From: Fragilariopsis cylindrus CCMP1102
Lineage: Eukaryota; Bacillariophyta; Bacillariophyceae; Bacillariales; Bacillariaceae
Assembly: GCA_900095095.1 (NCBI GenBank)
Contig: FMBT01000298.1
Coordinates: 496,001-560,000 of the forward strand
DNA length: 64,000 nucleotides
Reading direction: 5' to 3'
Shown here in pieces: positions 33,145 through 44,921 of this stretch. A program made the translations under genes and the position numbers. The notes under the pieces were generated by a model. The model saw nothing but the letters and a program-made list of their open reading frames with translations. It was not told where the DNA came from and searched no databases. Every line of letters begins with the position of its first letter. The stretch's first letter is position 1.

Positions 33145-35986
33145 ATGGGGATCGATAATACATCCAATGGAGCCGTCGGCTGGGATCCAAAGTCTCCAGC
33201 TACACTTTTGGTTCCAGCCATCGTGAACAATAACAGTGACGATGATGATAACGATAATAATAATAATAGTAAAAATAGTGGTCAGAATGTTATCATTAAC
33301 TACATGTTAACCGATAACGGAGTGGGATGTAACACCTTTGAAAGTTCCGCTATTATGGGTTTACTTGACGCTCGTGACGATTACTTTGAAATGAAGAGTA
33401 GTACGAATATCGGTGGTGATCAGAGAGCCATACGTCAACTCTCTAAACAATATCGCAAAGCATTGGCCAGTTGCATTAACGACTGGTCGTACGACGTAAG
33501 CAAAAAAGAAGATGAAGGAGAACAACAAGACCAACAACAACAGAGAGTAGACAAGATTTCTCTAGAGCTCTTGCGTATGACGTACGCCGTGACGCAATTG
33601 TCAGAAACATTCCTGTTATTACCAAGTACAATGCAGGAGGACGGTGGTATCGGTAATATTAGAGGATCTACCTATTACGAGGACACCATGAATTTACCTG
33701 GTGCCGTTACGGCGGATACAATTCGTTATTTACGAACACATCAACTGGAAGACGCTGAAGATCAATTCGATGAATATGTCATAAAAGAATTGTATAATAT
33801 ATGGCAACCGGATCAACATAATGGAAATGGGGAAGACTACTGGAAGTTGATCGAGGCGTATATTATTCGTGGATGTTTGGAAGATGCTTGGGCGATGCTT
33901 AGTCATCATTCCATCGTTCACCGTTTTACGGAAATGGAAAATCAAGAAGATGATGATAATGTACTGGATGATTATCAGGCCGCATCGCTTGCCGAAGATC
34001 GAGACGGCTTCCAAGCCCTGAGAAGTGTCTTGTTATCAGCTCCTCTTCCTGGCGCTCGGAATGACTTATTAGACACAGGGTTTGAAGAAAATAATGAAAC
34101 CGAAGGAAACGATCGAAACAGAGACGGACAGAATGCAGATGATGATAATGTTCTCAATACTTCCGTAGTGGAGGAGGAATCCATTGATGGCGTACCAACG
34201 TCTGCTTATTGTTTGTGGGAGACAAGTAGAAAAGGTCGTAGAACGGGAGATTATCCCGTCAATTTTGAACCACATGCTGCCTACCAAGTATACCAGACCT
34301 GGAAGCAGTCAATCGATACCATTCCTGCTCTCCAACGTTTACGAAGACGTATCCCACAATTGAATAAGTTATTAGGATTATTGAGTGGTAATTTTAGAGA
34401 TATAAAGTTTGGCTCGTGGCAAGAAGAACTATGCGCGGAGCTTCTTTATAAGATCCCCAACATTCGGCTGGTGGATATGAACGTAAGGGCTGGATCTCTT
34501 ATGAAAAAGTATAATAATAATAACGATACGGCCCAGGCACAAACGGATAATATTATTTTGACCATCATGAAAGGGAATGCTGGACAAGTTATAAAGGTCA
34601 TGCACGAGTTTGGAGGTGGTAGTGGAGCGGCGCTTCCCGCCATTATGGTAAGTGTATATTATATAACTCAATTTATCTTCAACTGAACTAATCTTGACTC
34701 CACGTCCGTCATATTGGATGGTTCTAACAATCTAATGTTTGGTTGCCGATTAATTAATCAACATTCTTTTTCTCCTCTTTCCTTGTTGTTGTTACAATTT
34801 TTCACGATAGACTTCTTTACTAAGCCAGCTTCTGGGAGATGCAAACATCTTGACCAATCCCTCCGACACGCATAATCTCGACACCGAACTATTGATCGAA
34901 GCGTGTTCTGGTATTCGTTCTTCCCTCGCCATTGAGGGGTACCATGATTTGGGAACGCGTCTTGCTGTTCGATTACTTTTACCACACATCGAAATCGATA
35001 GCGATTTACGCATTACCGCTAATCTCGCTGATACACTTGAACATCATTCACCCAAGTCGGATGCAGAAGCCAAAAGTCTCCTGTCACTTTGTCGCAAATT
35101 GATTGAGCGCAAAAATGTTCGAGTGTTGGATGGTTGCTCTTCAATTTGTATTGCTCGCTATCGACATTATCTCAACTCAAGTCGTCCAGGTGGGGCTGTT
35201 TATTGGCTCTTGACTGGTATAGAGTTAGAATCTCTAGTGCTATGTGAGGGACCGAAACGGTCTGGAGCTTGGCAGCGGGCCTTATCCTCTGGTAGTTGCT
35301 ATCGAATATTGGTTGCTTATTTTTCAGAGACATCACGAACGTTGTTGAAAGCGTTGCTCGGCGAGGAAAAAGGAGCTTCTTTGTTGTACAGTCGAGCTGA
35401 ACAGATGGTAATCGCATCGCAAGAAGAATCGAACATTGCCTCTTTTGTACCCGCTGTGAAGGTGTTGGAAAATATTATCGTTATCGCTAGTGGTATTGCC
35501 GGGAGAAAAGATGAGTCCATTGTTGCCAATAGTATTATTTCTTGTCTAGAAGATAGACCAAACGATGAAGACGATGGTGTCGTATCATCGTTGGCACGAT
35601 CTTTGCATTGGGACCTTTTGCGGTTGGCAGCAGCGATCATGGAAGGAGATGCAAAGAGAGCTGACAAGGAAGACAAAAAGATAGTTTCGTCATTTGATGT
35701 TAGAGGGATGGGTGTACTTTTGTCTGTCTTTACCATCGAAACAAAGGCTCGAGAATTGAAAGATCAGAATGATGAAGTGAAAACTTCCCCTGAAGAATTA
35801 CACCGAACAAGATTAATCCTCGGGGAGGGTCTCAAACGAGCCTTTGTTGCTGAGAATTCTATGAAGAAATCTGCCGCTTCAAGCAGAAGATCCAAGGCTT
35901 ATGTCGCAGGTATCTATGGAGCTAATTTCACCAAGCACAGTCGAGAAGAGCAAGAACGGGCTGTTAAGATGATGCTGGAATATTAA
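33145..35986 (+). CDS. NUP85: Nucleoporin Nup85-like, two exons
   Basis: Exons 33145-34647 and 34811-35986, phase 0; intron 34648-34810 begins GTAAGTGT and ends ACGATAG. About 892 residues. After an Asn/Asp-rich head the protein is alpha-helical throughout. Landmarks matching Nup85 are the 'YWKLIEAYIIRGCLEDAWAML' helix pair, the 'YQVYQTWKQSID' Trp helix, 'LLGLLSGNFRDIKFGSWQEELCAELLY', and the C-terminal 'GGAVYWLLTGIEL' block. Nup85 is part of the Y (Nup84/107-160) scaffold of the nuclear pore. Low-complexity insertions near residues 30-45, 120-135 and 310-340 are lineage additions. Assignment rests on pattern recall, not alignment, so another ACE1-type nucleoporin is the main alternative. Confidence 0.75.
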
Positions 35987-36310
35987 AATAGCATATTATT
36001 TATTCATATCATTTTAGTCCTTTACTTATACTTGTAATCATGCGGTACGACGGAGTGAAGACACATCATAGAATATTCTAGCATATAGACAGCTGAACTA
36101 CTTACGTCATGGAGATACAATTATTAGACGAGAGAGCAATATTCTAGCCTGACATAAATACTTCAACTCTAGGATACACGCACACTGTACTAAACTACTA
36201 GCTAGAGGTACAATAAATAAGAGTTTAAATCACAAAAGAAGAACTTCGCATTAATTCTTACGATATATATATATCTGGGGGTATTTTACTATTTGACTAT
36301 TCTATCAGAA
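35987..36310. other. Convergent 3' spacer
   Basis: 324 bp between Nup85 and the L4 gene, which converge. Contains (TA)n near 36262. Nothing else is seen. Confidence 0.45.
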
Positions 36311-37465
36311 TTATTCGATGGTGAAACCTTCGGCACAGATATCTCCCTGTTGGGAGGCTACTGCCATAAATGCCTTTCCTTGTGCCTTGTGGGCTTTCTT
36401 GGCGGTACGTGCAGCACGCTTCTTGGCCAATAGTTGAGCCTTATTGGCAACACGATCCTTTTCGGCTTGTTGTGCCATACGTCTCTTGTTGGCAGCATGA
36501 CGATCAAGCTTCTCAAGTGCAACGATGGATCGAAGTGGGTTAAGCTTAGGTTCGTGTGCGCCTTCCAAAGGATGCTTGATAGGGTTAAGGACAGATTGGA
36601 TTTCATCGGAGTTAATGATACGGGCAAGATCAGCATTGGTCATGTTGGCAGTAGGGATGTTCTTTCCATTTTCTCCGTAAATGGTATCAAGTGCCTCGAG
36701 GGCTGCTTGCGACCAGACACAGAAACGTCCCATGTGTCCACCAGGTGCGAGTTGCAAAAGGTTAAGACGGTCGACACAACAAAGCTCGACACCAGGTAAA
36801 TTTCTGAAACCAAGTTCAATTCCATCGTTTTTGGCGTAAATAATAAGTGGTCCACGACGCATTGTGTATCTACGATTACGCATCTTACCCTTACCGGCAC
36901 GAATCTTCTTGGAGTCACCGGCCTTTTCAACATCATCCATAGCACCAACAGCGGCAAGAATATCCTTGGCAGCGGAGGTCTTTTTGGCAGATTCCATGGC
37001 ATTGTCTAGAACAAGAGGAACTTCTGGAACATCATCGATTTGATGTCCACGGGCCATAACAAGAGCAGGAACGGCAGATGCAGCCAAAGCAGATGCAACA
37101 GCGTATCTCTTTTGGCTGATATTGATCTTCTTATGCCACTTTCTCCAGGTCTTGGTAGGTGCGAACATACGACCACCACGACACATATTACCGAAAGCAC
37201 CCTGTCCAGATCGGGAGGTACCTCCACCACCAACACGAGCGACACGGGCAACAGCACGACCGGTACCCCATGATTGGGCGGAAACTCCCATACCTGCACG
37301 GAGCGACACAGCGTAAGCTTGACGGTTATTCTTGTTCATGTTGGTATGGACGAACTGAACGATATCAGGACGAAGAGGCGCCAACATAACGGCAGGGAGA
37401 GTACATTCTCCGGCCTTGTCTCCAGTGAGAGAGAAAACGCTAACTAAAGGACGTGCGGTAGCCAT
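36311..37465 (-). CDS. RPL4: 60S ribosomal protein L4 (uL4)
   Basis: 384 residues, one exon. Clear eukaryotic L4: N-terminal ARPLVSVFSLTG, the long rRNA-binding loop SWGTGRAVARV and GGGGTSRSGQGAFGNMCRGGRMFAPTK compressed here as consecutive motifs, then KRYAVASALAASAVPALVM and the NLPGVE...LLQLAPGGHMGRF segment. The tail is Lys/Ala-rich as usual. It sits in the large subunit near the peptide exit tunnel. Composition is less AT-rich than neighbours and codons look strongly biased, as expected for high expression. Absence of introns and full length support a working gene. Confidence 0.97.
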   Translation of the reverse strand: MATARPLVSVFSLTGDKAGECTLPAVMLAPLRPDIVQFVHTNMNKNNRQAYAVSLRAGMGVSAQSWGTGRAVARVARVGGGGTSRSGQGAFGNMCRGGRMFAPTKTWRKWHKKINISQKRYAVASALAASAVPALVMARGHQIDDVPEVPLVLDNAMESAKKTSAAKDILAAVGAMDDVEKAGDSKKIRAGKGKMRNRRYTMRRGPLIIYAKNDGIELGFRNLPGVELCCVDRLNLLQLAPGGHMGRFCVWSQAALEALDTIYGENGKNIPTANMTNADLARIINSDEIQSVLNPIKHPLEGAHEPKLNPLRSIVALEKLDRHAANKRRMAQQAEKDRVANKAQLLAKKRAARTAKKAHKAQGKAFMAVASQQGDICAEGFTIE

Positions 37466-37839
37466 GGTGGGATATTATTTAGAAAAAGATAGGTTGTTTG
37501 TTCAAACGAAGTTGAATTATACAGTAGATGGTGTTAGCAAAGGTAAGGGAGGGGATGATGATTATTTTTTTACAATTTCAACACTCGCGTGAACTCACGC
37601 ACATTTGATTTTTTTAGTAAAAATGTAGAGAGGTAAAATTAAATATCGGATGCGACTAGATCGACTCAAATCATTGTGCGCGTGACTGACTTATTTTGGA
37701 CCACGACAAAAATCAAAATTTAACAATGATCACAACATTTTTCAAATATGTTGTCAAACGATTTACGACATACATTTAACATACAGTACGTACCATTGCT
37801 ATCAAACGCAAGTCTACGCTTGTAGAGTGGACCGACGGT
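37466..37839. promoter_or_regulatory. Divergent promoter region, RPL4 / pseudouridine synthase
   Basis: 374 bp separating two divergent starts. Poly-T tract near 37566 and a TACAGTACGTAC motif near 37782. Promoter role is inferred from position only. Confidence 0.4.
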
Positions 37840-38878
37840 ATGGCGATACTGAAGAATTCACTACTGAAAACAATAGCGATCCTATTTACGTGGTGGCTAT
37901 GCGACCCTTTCAAATCTAAATTAATTCATGGTTTGTCTCCTACAAAGACACCGGCAGAACGAAGTGTCGTAATTTTATATAACAAACCTCCAAATGTTAT
38001 AACATCTCATAAATCGGATGATTCAAGACCGACTGTATATGAAGAAATTCAAAGTATGAGAGGATTTCTACCGAGCGATCTCAATCAACTTAACCTGAAC
38101 TTTGAGCAAGCTACAGGTATCCGATCCAAACTTCACGCGATTGGTAGGCTTGATGCGGACACTTCTGGTCTGTTACTTCTAACGAATGATGGAAGACTAC
38201 TTCATCACGTTACTAATCCAAATGCTAAAACTGAAGAACATGAGCATTATCTTGTGTCTACTTCGACGACGACGATGACGACATCAACGGCACCAATCAT
38301 CAACAAAACATATCGAGCCTTGATAATGGGATGTCACACGGAAGAATCATTGGAACCTATTAAAAATGGTGTCGATATAGGATCAAATTATATAACCAAG
38401 CCAGTTGATGATTTGCAGATAATAGAACATCCAAATCATAAATCGACAATAGTATCGATTACTATTAGTGAAGGGAAAAATAGACAAGTTCGAAAAATGT
38501 TCCACGCTATTGGTTCTGGTGTCATGAAGCTACAACGGACGAAAATTGGAGAGCATCTTACACTTGAGGGTGTTCAAGGTAAGTTTAATTGTGGTAGAAT
38601 TTGCCACTATTCGTCGGCAAGCTCTTCAACAACACAGATGGAGCAAATAATTCCACAATAATATTGGAAATTCACACTCAATATCAACTTGATGCAAAAT
38701 GTTTCTATATATTTTAGAAGGTGAGTGGAGGGTTTTGATTGATAGCGAAGTTCAACGTTATCTAAACTGGAATATACGAGCGGATGTCGCAGCAACAATC
38801 GGTTCTGTGCCATCAAAGGAAAATCGACGGAGGAGAGCAAATAAATCTGGTAAGCCAAATAGAAGGCGCAGAAGATGA
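37840..38878 (+). CDS. Pseudouridine synthase, RsuA/RluB/E/F family, two exons
   Basis: Exons 37840-38578 and 38718-38878 (intron begins GTAAGTTT, ends ATTTTAG; Glu codon split). About 299 residues. The catalytic motif GRLDADTSGLLLLTNDG carries the nucleophilic Asp (third residue of the RLD triplet, about residue 106), and GKNRQVRKMFHAIG is the C-terminal RNA-contact signature. Isomerises uridine to pseudouridine in RNA, usually rRNA in this subfamily. The N-terminal 'KTIAILFTWWLCDPF' segment is hydrophobic and suggests a signal or organellar presequence, so plastid or mitochondrial rRNA is a plausible substrate. No S4 domain is visible. The C-terminus is an Arg-rich tail. If the intron were retained, the reading would end at 38661 instead. 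Confidence 0.88.
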
Positions 38879-39183
38879 CGAGAAGGATCCAAAACTAGAC
38901 CAGAAAATATTGCAGTACCTCGAGAAGGGTTTACATAAACGACAGCAACTTGTAATCTTAGCAGGACCGCAATAAGCTGCAGTTTGATACCCGGATTAGC
39001 AAATATGATTCAAATAACCGTCAAAAATTAATAGCTCGAATTGTTTTTCCCATACATTCTCCGCCACCTAATTTGAATTGTTTCTAGGAATAATATGTTC
39101 ATAGCTCTTTTTGTTGTAGTTGTTTTTGTTGAAAGTAGTTATGTTATTTACAGAAAATCATAGGAAAATTAAGCTTTGGCAGA
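38879..39183. other. Convergent 3' spacer
   Basis: 305 bp between the pseudouridine synthase and PP2A genes. Nothing recognisable beyond presumed 3' UTRs. Confidence 0.45.
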
Positions 39184-40625
39184 TTACAAGAAGTAATCAG
39201 GTGTTCTGGTACTCTTATGCCAATTTTCATCTCTCGGTGCTGGGTCAAATTGTGAAAATTTGCAATGATCATGAACAGTATCCTTTGTTGTCTGATCAAC
39301 AGAATCATCTACTTCCATAATAGCCGCTTGATTACCACATCTGTAACAATAGTTGGGAGCAGAGAAAACAGTAACGACCTGTCTATTATGTTGCCACTGA
39401 TAACCTTCCATAACAAGTTGATGTGCACGTGAAATAAAATGAAGACCATTAATATGAGTAAATTGTTCGGTAATGTCTTGTCCGAAAGTGTACCCGGCTC
39501 CCCTCGGTGAGATACCCCATCCACATCTTTTAACGGAAGAAAATAAATACATAAACGTCAAGAGAAATAGAGAAAAAAAGAAAATTAAGCAATTGAAAAT
39601 CTCCCACACTTTTTTTCCCCTCAGACTACTATATACATATATACAAATTATATACATTGTTACGTTCAAAAAAGAAAGAGACGTACCGGTCATCTGGGTC
39701 GGACCAAACTAAATCACACATAGGTCCTTCGTGTGGTACCTCCTGTACTCGATCAAGATCACGTGCATGATCCAGAGTATCGATTGAAGGCGATAATCCC
39801 CCATGTAAGCAGAATATACGATCAGCTACAACAGCAGTCATTGGTAAGTAATCAAAAGTATCTGTGAAGTGTTTCCAAACGTTAGCGTTTCCGTACTTTC
39901 TAAGGCATTCATCGTAAAAACCATAAACCTGAGTGATTTGACGACTTTCATGATTTCCACGGAGGATAGTAATACGATTCCGGTATCGGACTTTTAAGGC
40001 TATAAGTAATGTTACCGTTTCTAATGAAAAATATCCTCGATCTACATAATCACCCATTAACAAATAATTAGTTTCAGGACATTTGCCACCAATACGAAAT
40101 AGTTCCGCCAAGTCATAGAATTGTCCATGAATATCTCCACAAACAGTCACTGGTGCAGCCACAGGTTGAACGTTGGATTCGTCTTGTAAAATTTCTTTTG
40201 CCTGATTATTCGGATTTGTTGAAAATAGTTTTTTAAGTCGGTCGGTCGATAAGAAGAAAATAGATTATATTAGATGGAGGGAAAAAGTTAAGATCGGGAC
40301 GTACAGTAGATTTGTTATGATATGTAATAAGAAAATCGACATCGTAACACGGAGTGGAAGGACAGACCGCGTAGTACAAGTATCCCGATGAAACGAAGAC
40401 CCCCTTGAGAAATACAATAAAATTGGAGGAGACCGTCTCTTCTCGATTATTATCAACATATTATTACATTAACATCGGAAAGTAAACAGGAGTAGAATCA
40501 AATCCTCTTTCTTTTTTGAATTTTTTACTCACCTTCTCGCACAGCGCTTTTACTTCATTTTCAGGTAATGTATTTCCTTTTCGCAGTCTTTCAATTTGTT
40601 CATCAATTTCTCCATGACCGGACAT
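39184..40625 (-). CDS. PPP2C: Serine/threonine protein phosphatase 2A catalytic subunit, three exons
   Basis: Exons 40533-40625, 39687-40201 and 39184-39526; introns GTGAGTAA...AATCAG and GTACGTCT...TTAAAAG. 316 residues. All PPP metal/phosphate motifs are present: [30 protein letters not shown], plus the WSDPDDR and SAPNYCYR segments. The C-terminus TPDYFL is the PP2A tail whose carboxyl-methylated Leu and Tyr control B-subunit binding, which separates it from PP4 and PP6. It acts as the catalytic core of a heterotrimer with A and B subunits in cytosol and nucleus. Complete and unbroken. Confidence 0.95.
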
Positions 40626-41965
40626 TTTTTTATTGGAAGATCGCAACGATCTCAAAAGGGCGAAATATGATTATGTTGTTGTTAAGAATTTAATATGTTA
40701 CGCAATATGTATCGAGAATGTCGTAGCTACAAGAGTAATAAATTAACTCTTGCTTCGCAATGAAAGGTATGTACTTGGAGTAGGCAGAGGGAAGATTTTT
40801 ACGCGCTTGACGTTGTTTTGGAGCCGATCGTGTAAAGGAAAATTGTACGGTTTCGATCTCATCATAAATGCTCAAAAAATGTCATGAGTGTTTACTGTAC
40901 GGGCACAAAGGAATAGCGAATGTCTACTGCTTGTTTGTATGGAGGGAGGTCGCGCGTGGCGCGCTAAAGAATATTTTTTTGTTCTTCTTTTCTATGTACT
41001 TCGTATCAACAACATTATGTTCTAAGCTACAGTACTTGAAGGTCTCTCCTATCCTATATTGATCAAAAATATTCAAAGAATGGCACAAATGATGATGGTC
41101 TAACTAGCCAGATCTATCTTGCCCTTTTCTTAAACCATAACATAAAGGGTTCGCTGTCCTTGTCTGGTCTTCTGTTGTCAAATACCTTCTAAAATTTGAT
41201 ATATTATATGGTGTAACAAGAATGATGCATGATGCATCAAGCTATGCATGCGGAAACCAATTTTTGACATTGAACTTTCATTGTCATCTCTATACTGTAT
41301 CTCTGATATATATTACTACAACCAATCATAATAACCTATCCCAAACACCTAGCACTACATGTTTTGCCTAATGTCAGTTCATTTCATTTCATTTCATTTC
41401 ATTTCATTTCATTTCATTTCAGTTCAGTGCAATTCAATTCAAATCAAATCAATTCAATTCTATTCAATTCAAAACAGCAGTCATTGTTGAGATTGAATTT
41501 GTTGTATAGTATACCTATTGACTGCTGACTATTATTGTTGTTCTACTGTACGGTACAGTACTAAAAGTATTTACAACACAGACTAAGTAACTTAGCGACG
41601 GGGATGCGATTTTCTAAATGTTTCTATCATATTTTTTATCCACGTATGAGATGGCTTACTGACGTGCTGAACGTGCGTGCACATGATACAACAACAAAAA
41701 AAGAGAACACAAGATGACGAGTTCCTAATGAAGAATGAAAATAAATGAAAATAATGAATGAATCATACAATCAAACTTTATTTAGAACACGTTGCGCTTC
41801 CGACAGTCTAAGGCAATATTTTTTCTTCTGTCGTATTCTGCATTACACTCCCTTCCAGCTCATCTTAACGCTATCACATATTATTACGATCGACTGATCA
41901 ATAGCACTTAACACTTACAATTAAGACAATCTACTCTTATTTTCATTTATATTATAAGTACTAGT
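40626..41965. other. Divergent spacer, PP2A / aminotransferase
   Basis: 1.34 kb with no supported gene. It contains a pentanucleotide repeat block (41379-41470) and a near-perfect palindrome TACTGTAC-G-GTACAGTA at about 41545-41561. Promoters of both genes must be here. Confidence 0.45.
41379..41470. repeat. ATTTC pentanucleotide microsatellite with AATTC variants
   Basis: Eight perfect ATTTC units at 41381-41420 followed by AGTTC, AATTC, AAATC and TATTC variants to about 41470. Typical replication-slippage repeat. Confidence 0.9.
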
Positions 41966-43645
41966 TTGGTTACCAAATTTATACAACCATATCGAAGAAT
42001 GATTCAGATATCGATGAAGTTTTTTCCAAGTTTATTGGTCTGTCTCGCGTTGTCAGAATGGGATAAAACCACAGCCTTCCTACCGACGTCCAAACACGTA
42101 CTACGCACAGATACGCAAACACAACAAGCCAGATTTCCCATACAACAATTTGCAGCTTTTGAGGGTAGTAGTGACGATAATGTTGCTGTTGACAATGAAT
42201 TTCGAACAACAAATTCTACTAGTCACAGCACAGATGGGGGACTCGCGTTAAGTAGTCCGGGGGAGGCCATACAACGTCTTGGTCTAAAAACGGGACCAAC
42301 AGTATGGACTGAATTCAATAGAATTGGTCAAGAACACAACCCAGTCAATTTAGGACAAGGATTTCCAGATTGGCTGCCACCTAAGTTCGCTGTTGATAGT
42401 TTAGTTGAGGCAGTATTAGATTCGGCCCAATCTCCACATCAATACACTCGATCAGCGGGACATCCAAATCTGGTAAATCAACTAGCACGAAGATATTCCA
42501 TCCACATGAGAAAGGAAATCGATCCGATGAACGAGGTCGCAGTTACTGTCGGAGCTAGTCAGGCACTTTACTTAAGTCTTCAAACTTTAGTTCGACCAGG
42601 TGACGAGGTAATTTTGTTCGAACCTTTTTTCGACCTGTACGTTAATCAGGTAAAATTAGCGGGTGGTACCCCCGTCTTTGTTCCGCTCCGATTCGTGCCT
42701 TATACGGATAAGATAGATGGTCAGGATGAAGATGAAGTTAGAGGAGGAGATTGGGTATTGTATCGAGATGAGCTGATGAAAGTCGTTTCACCACGTACAA
42801 AGGCCATTATTTTAAATTCGCCTCACAATCCAACAGGAAAAATATTTACCAGAACAGAAATGGAACTCATTGCTGAATCATTAGACTTGGCTGGACCTGA
42901 TTGTGTCGTACTATCCGATGAGGTATACAAATATATTATTCATGCTCCTCCGAAGGAAGAGAGTGTAAGTGACTCTCCCATATGTGCGGGGCATATCCAT
43001 TTTGCTTCTCTTCCTGGCATGTGGGATAGAACAATTACAATATCATCTGCTGGGAAAACTTTCTCCGCCACAGGTTGGCAAGCTGGGTGGTGCGTTGGTC
43101 CCAACCGGCTTATTAAACCTATTCATCAATTATTACCATATATACAATTCTGTGCCTCTACGGTGATCCAAGAGGCACTCGCTAGATCACTTTCTCGAGC
43201 TGACCAACCTTACGAAGGTTATGCATCCTATTATGAATATCTCAAGGCAAAGTATACACGAAAACGAGATTTGCTAGTAGATGCATTGACTGAAGCAGGG
43301 TTTGCCGTACCTAATTATGATGTGACACCAGGTGGTGGCTTTTTTATCTTGGCTCGTCCTGGAAAAGCTATACAACGGAGTATCCCAGAGAAGTACATAT
43401 TGGCTAAGAACGAGGCAGCTCCAGGTGGTGTTGCGAGACAAGATTGGGCACTCTGTCAATGGATGGCAGAGGAGGTCGGATTATTGTGCATACCATCGAG
43501 TCCATTTTTCTCCTCAGAGAGGGTTCAAGAGGGAGCCGCGGATAGCTTTATTCGCGTTGCCTTTTGTAAGACAGATGAAACTATAGAAGCCGCCGCCGCT
43601 GCTCTGCGTCAAATGAAGGTTCTAGAGGAAGTTGTTGTTGAGTGA
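41966..43645 (+). CDS. Kynurenine-oxoglutarate/cysteine-S-conjugate-type aminotransferase, possible plastid form
   Basis: 559 residues, one exon. Fold-type I PLP aminotransferase: NLGQGFPDW at the start of the domain, YTRSAGHPNL, the AIILNSPHNPTGK motif, VVLSDEVYKYI and the PLP lysine in SSAGKTFSATGWQ (Lys about 364). This set is typical of kynurenine aminotransferase/glutamine transaminase K. It exchanges amino groups between kynurenine, Gln or Cys conjugates and 2-oxo acids. The N-terminus is a hydrophobic segment from a second Met (about residue 17) ending TTAF followed by a Ser/Thr/Arg region, resembling the diatom bipartite plastid presequence with Phe after the cleavage site. An insert of about 12 acidic residues lies near residue 253. 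Start could be residue 1, 12 or 17; the last gives the cleanest signal peptide. Confidence 0.88.
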   Translation: MVTKFIQPYRRMIQISMKFFPSLLVCLALSEWDKTTAFLPTSKHVLRTDTQTQQARFPIQQFAAFEGSSDDNVAVDNEFRTTNSTSHSTDGGLALSSPGEAIQRLGLKTGPTVWTEFNRIGQEHNPVNLGQGFPDWLPPKFAVDSLVEAVLDSAQSPHQYTRSAGHPNLVNQLARRYSIHMRKEIDPMNEVAVTVGASQALYLSLQTLVRPGDEVILFEPFFDLYVNQVKLAGGTPVFVPLRFVPYTDKIDGQDEDEVRGGDWVLYRDELMKVVSPRTKAIILNSPHNPTGKIFTRTEMELIAESLDLAGPDCVVLSDEVYKYIIHAPPKEESVSDSPICAGHIHFASLPGMWDRTITISSAGKTFSATGWQAGWCVGPNRLIKPIHQLLPYIQFCASTVIQEALARSLSRADQPYEGYASYYEYLKAKYTRKRDLLVDALTEAGFAVPNYDVTPGGGFFILARPGKAIQRSIPEKYILAKNEAAPGGVARQDWALCQWMAEEVGLLCIPSSPFFSSERVQEGAADSFIRVAFCKTDETIEAAAAALRQMKVLEEVVVE

Positions 43646-43805
43646 TTATCTTACACGTTTAAGTAAGATCATTATATCATTTTATAAGGGTTTCTGCGGA
43701 AAATGATAAAATTTTGAAACAATAAAAAATAGAAAGGAAGAAAGTTTCAAATAGTAGTATCTTGTCCAACTTCAAAAAATAGTTTATATCAGATAGTCAG
43801 CTAGA

Positions 43806-44921
43806 TTACATGGCAATAAAACCTTCGTCAATGTCGTCGTTGAGATCGCCATCGTCATCTTCCGTATCATTGCTCGGTTGTTTCGACTCAACTGTGCTTT
43901 GCCTCCCCCTTTTAGCATCGGGCATAATGTCGTCCTCCGATTGACGAGAAACCATCCAATCTACCTTGTTCATCAAGGTTACACTACCTGTTAATCCTGG
44001 TTGTCCAAACCGTCGTTCTTTCCCCCTTTGTACGGCCTGCTTAGCAGCCAAACCAACAACCTTACCGGCCATTGAGCCATCGAAATGCATAACTGTTTTA
44101 CAAAGATTAGTAATATCTCCTGGCATTCTCAGTGCTAATGCACCAACATCTGTACCGTCTAATGTGCGATCACCGGAACTTATAATAATACGACATTTTG
44201 TCATCCCATTAGTATTATTTTTAAGTTCCTGACATGAATGAACTAATGCCTTACGTTGTTTGAGATGAAGTAGAGCAGGTGCGATTGGAATTTCAAAACT
44301 TGCCCCACGTTCTGTAGCTTCCTTTACGTCTTTCGACCGTATCCGATAGGGTAGTCTTACACCACGGGTTGTATAGTCTAATGTGATTATATCTGCCATC
44401 GTTGCTGATGAACATGCGGATTGGAAAGTTGCATCATTCGTTGGACAAATTGATATCAGGTCGTACTCGTTCAATAATTCTTCTTGTGGTCCATTCAATA
44501 AAAACGAACCCATATCTGAAAGATTTTCTACTACAACATGAAGTCTTCGAAGGATGCAAATTTTCTTCCTATTCTTATTTTCATGATTGGTAGTAGACTC
44601 GTCGTCGTCGTTCATTGATTTTCGTTTTTTCTTCTTATTTATGTTGTTGATTGATTCAGTCGAATTCCACAATGAACTGGGAATGGCAATATCAACTCGA
44701 TCTTCTGGTTTGGGACGTCCATATATCGTATGTGTCAGTGCCATATGGGTGAATCCCGTCGATGCCAATCTATCCCGTAATTCTTTCACTAGGAGTTTAC
44801 ATTCTAACGATGAACCAGATTTAGGCAAAAGAACCATCAAATCATACGTCTCGTTGTTGCTGTCTCCGAATGATACCCCTTGACTACCGCGTAATTTTCT
44901 TGCTCTGTTAGTTTTCCCCAT
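43806..44921 (-). CDS. RPP30: Ribonuclease P protein subunit p30 (Rpp30/Rpp1)
   Basis: About 371 residues from the ATG at 44919-44921 (an upstream in-frame ATG at 44990 adds 23). PHP-like TIM-barrel pattern of RNase P p30: 'YDLMVLLPKSGSSLECKLL', 'STGFTHMALTHTIYG', 'YDLISICPTNDATFQSACSS', 'ADIITLDYTTRGVRLPYRI' and 'GASFEIPIAPALL'. It is an essential RNA-contacting subunit of nuclear RNase P and MRP, which process tRNA 5' ends and rRNA. There is a Lys/Asp low-complexity insert near residues 95-120 and an acidic tail. Divergent to the Cdc26 gene. No introns or breaks. Confidence 0.87.
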   Translation of the reverse strand: MGKTNRARKLRGSQGVSFGDSNNETYDLMVLLPKSGSSLECKLLVKELRDRLASTGFTHMALTHTIYGRPKPEDRVDIAIPSSLWNSTESINNINKKKKRKSMNDDDESTTNHENKNRKKICILRRLHVVVENLSDMGSFLLNGPQEELLNEYDLISICPTNDATFQSACSSATMADIITLDYTTRGVRLPYRIRSKDVKEATERGASFEIPIAPALLHLKQRKALVHSCQELKNNTNGMTKCRIIISSGDRTLDGTDVGALALRMPGDITNLCKTVMHFDGSMAGKVVGLAAKQAVQRGKERRFGQPGLTGSVTLMNKVDWMVSRQSEDDIMPDAKRGRQSTVESKQPSNDTEDDDGDLNDDIDEGFIAM

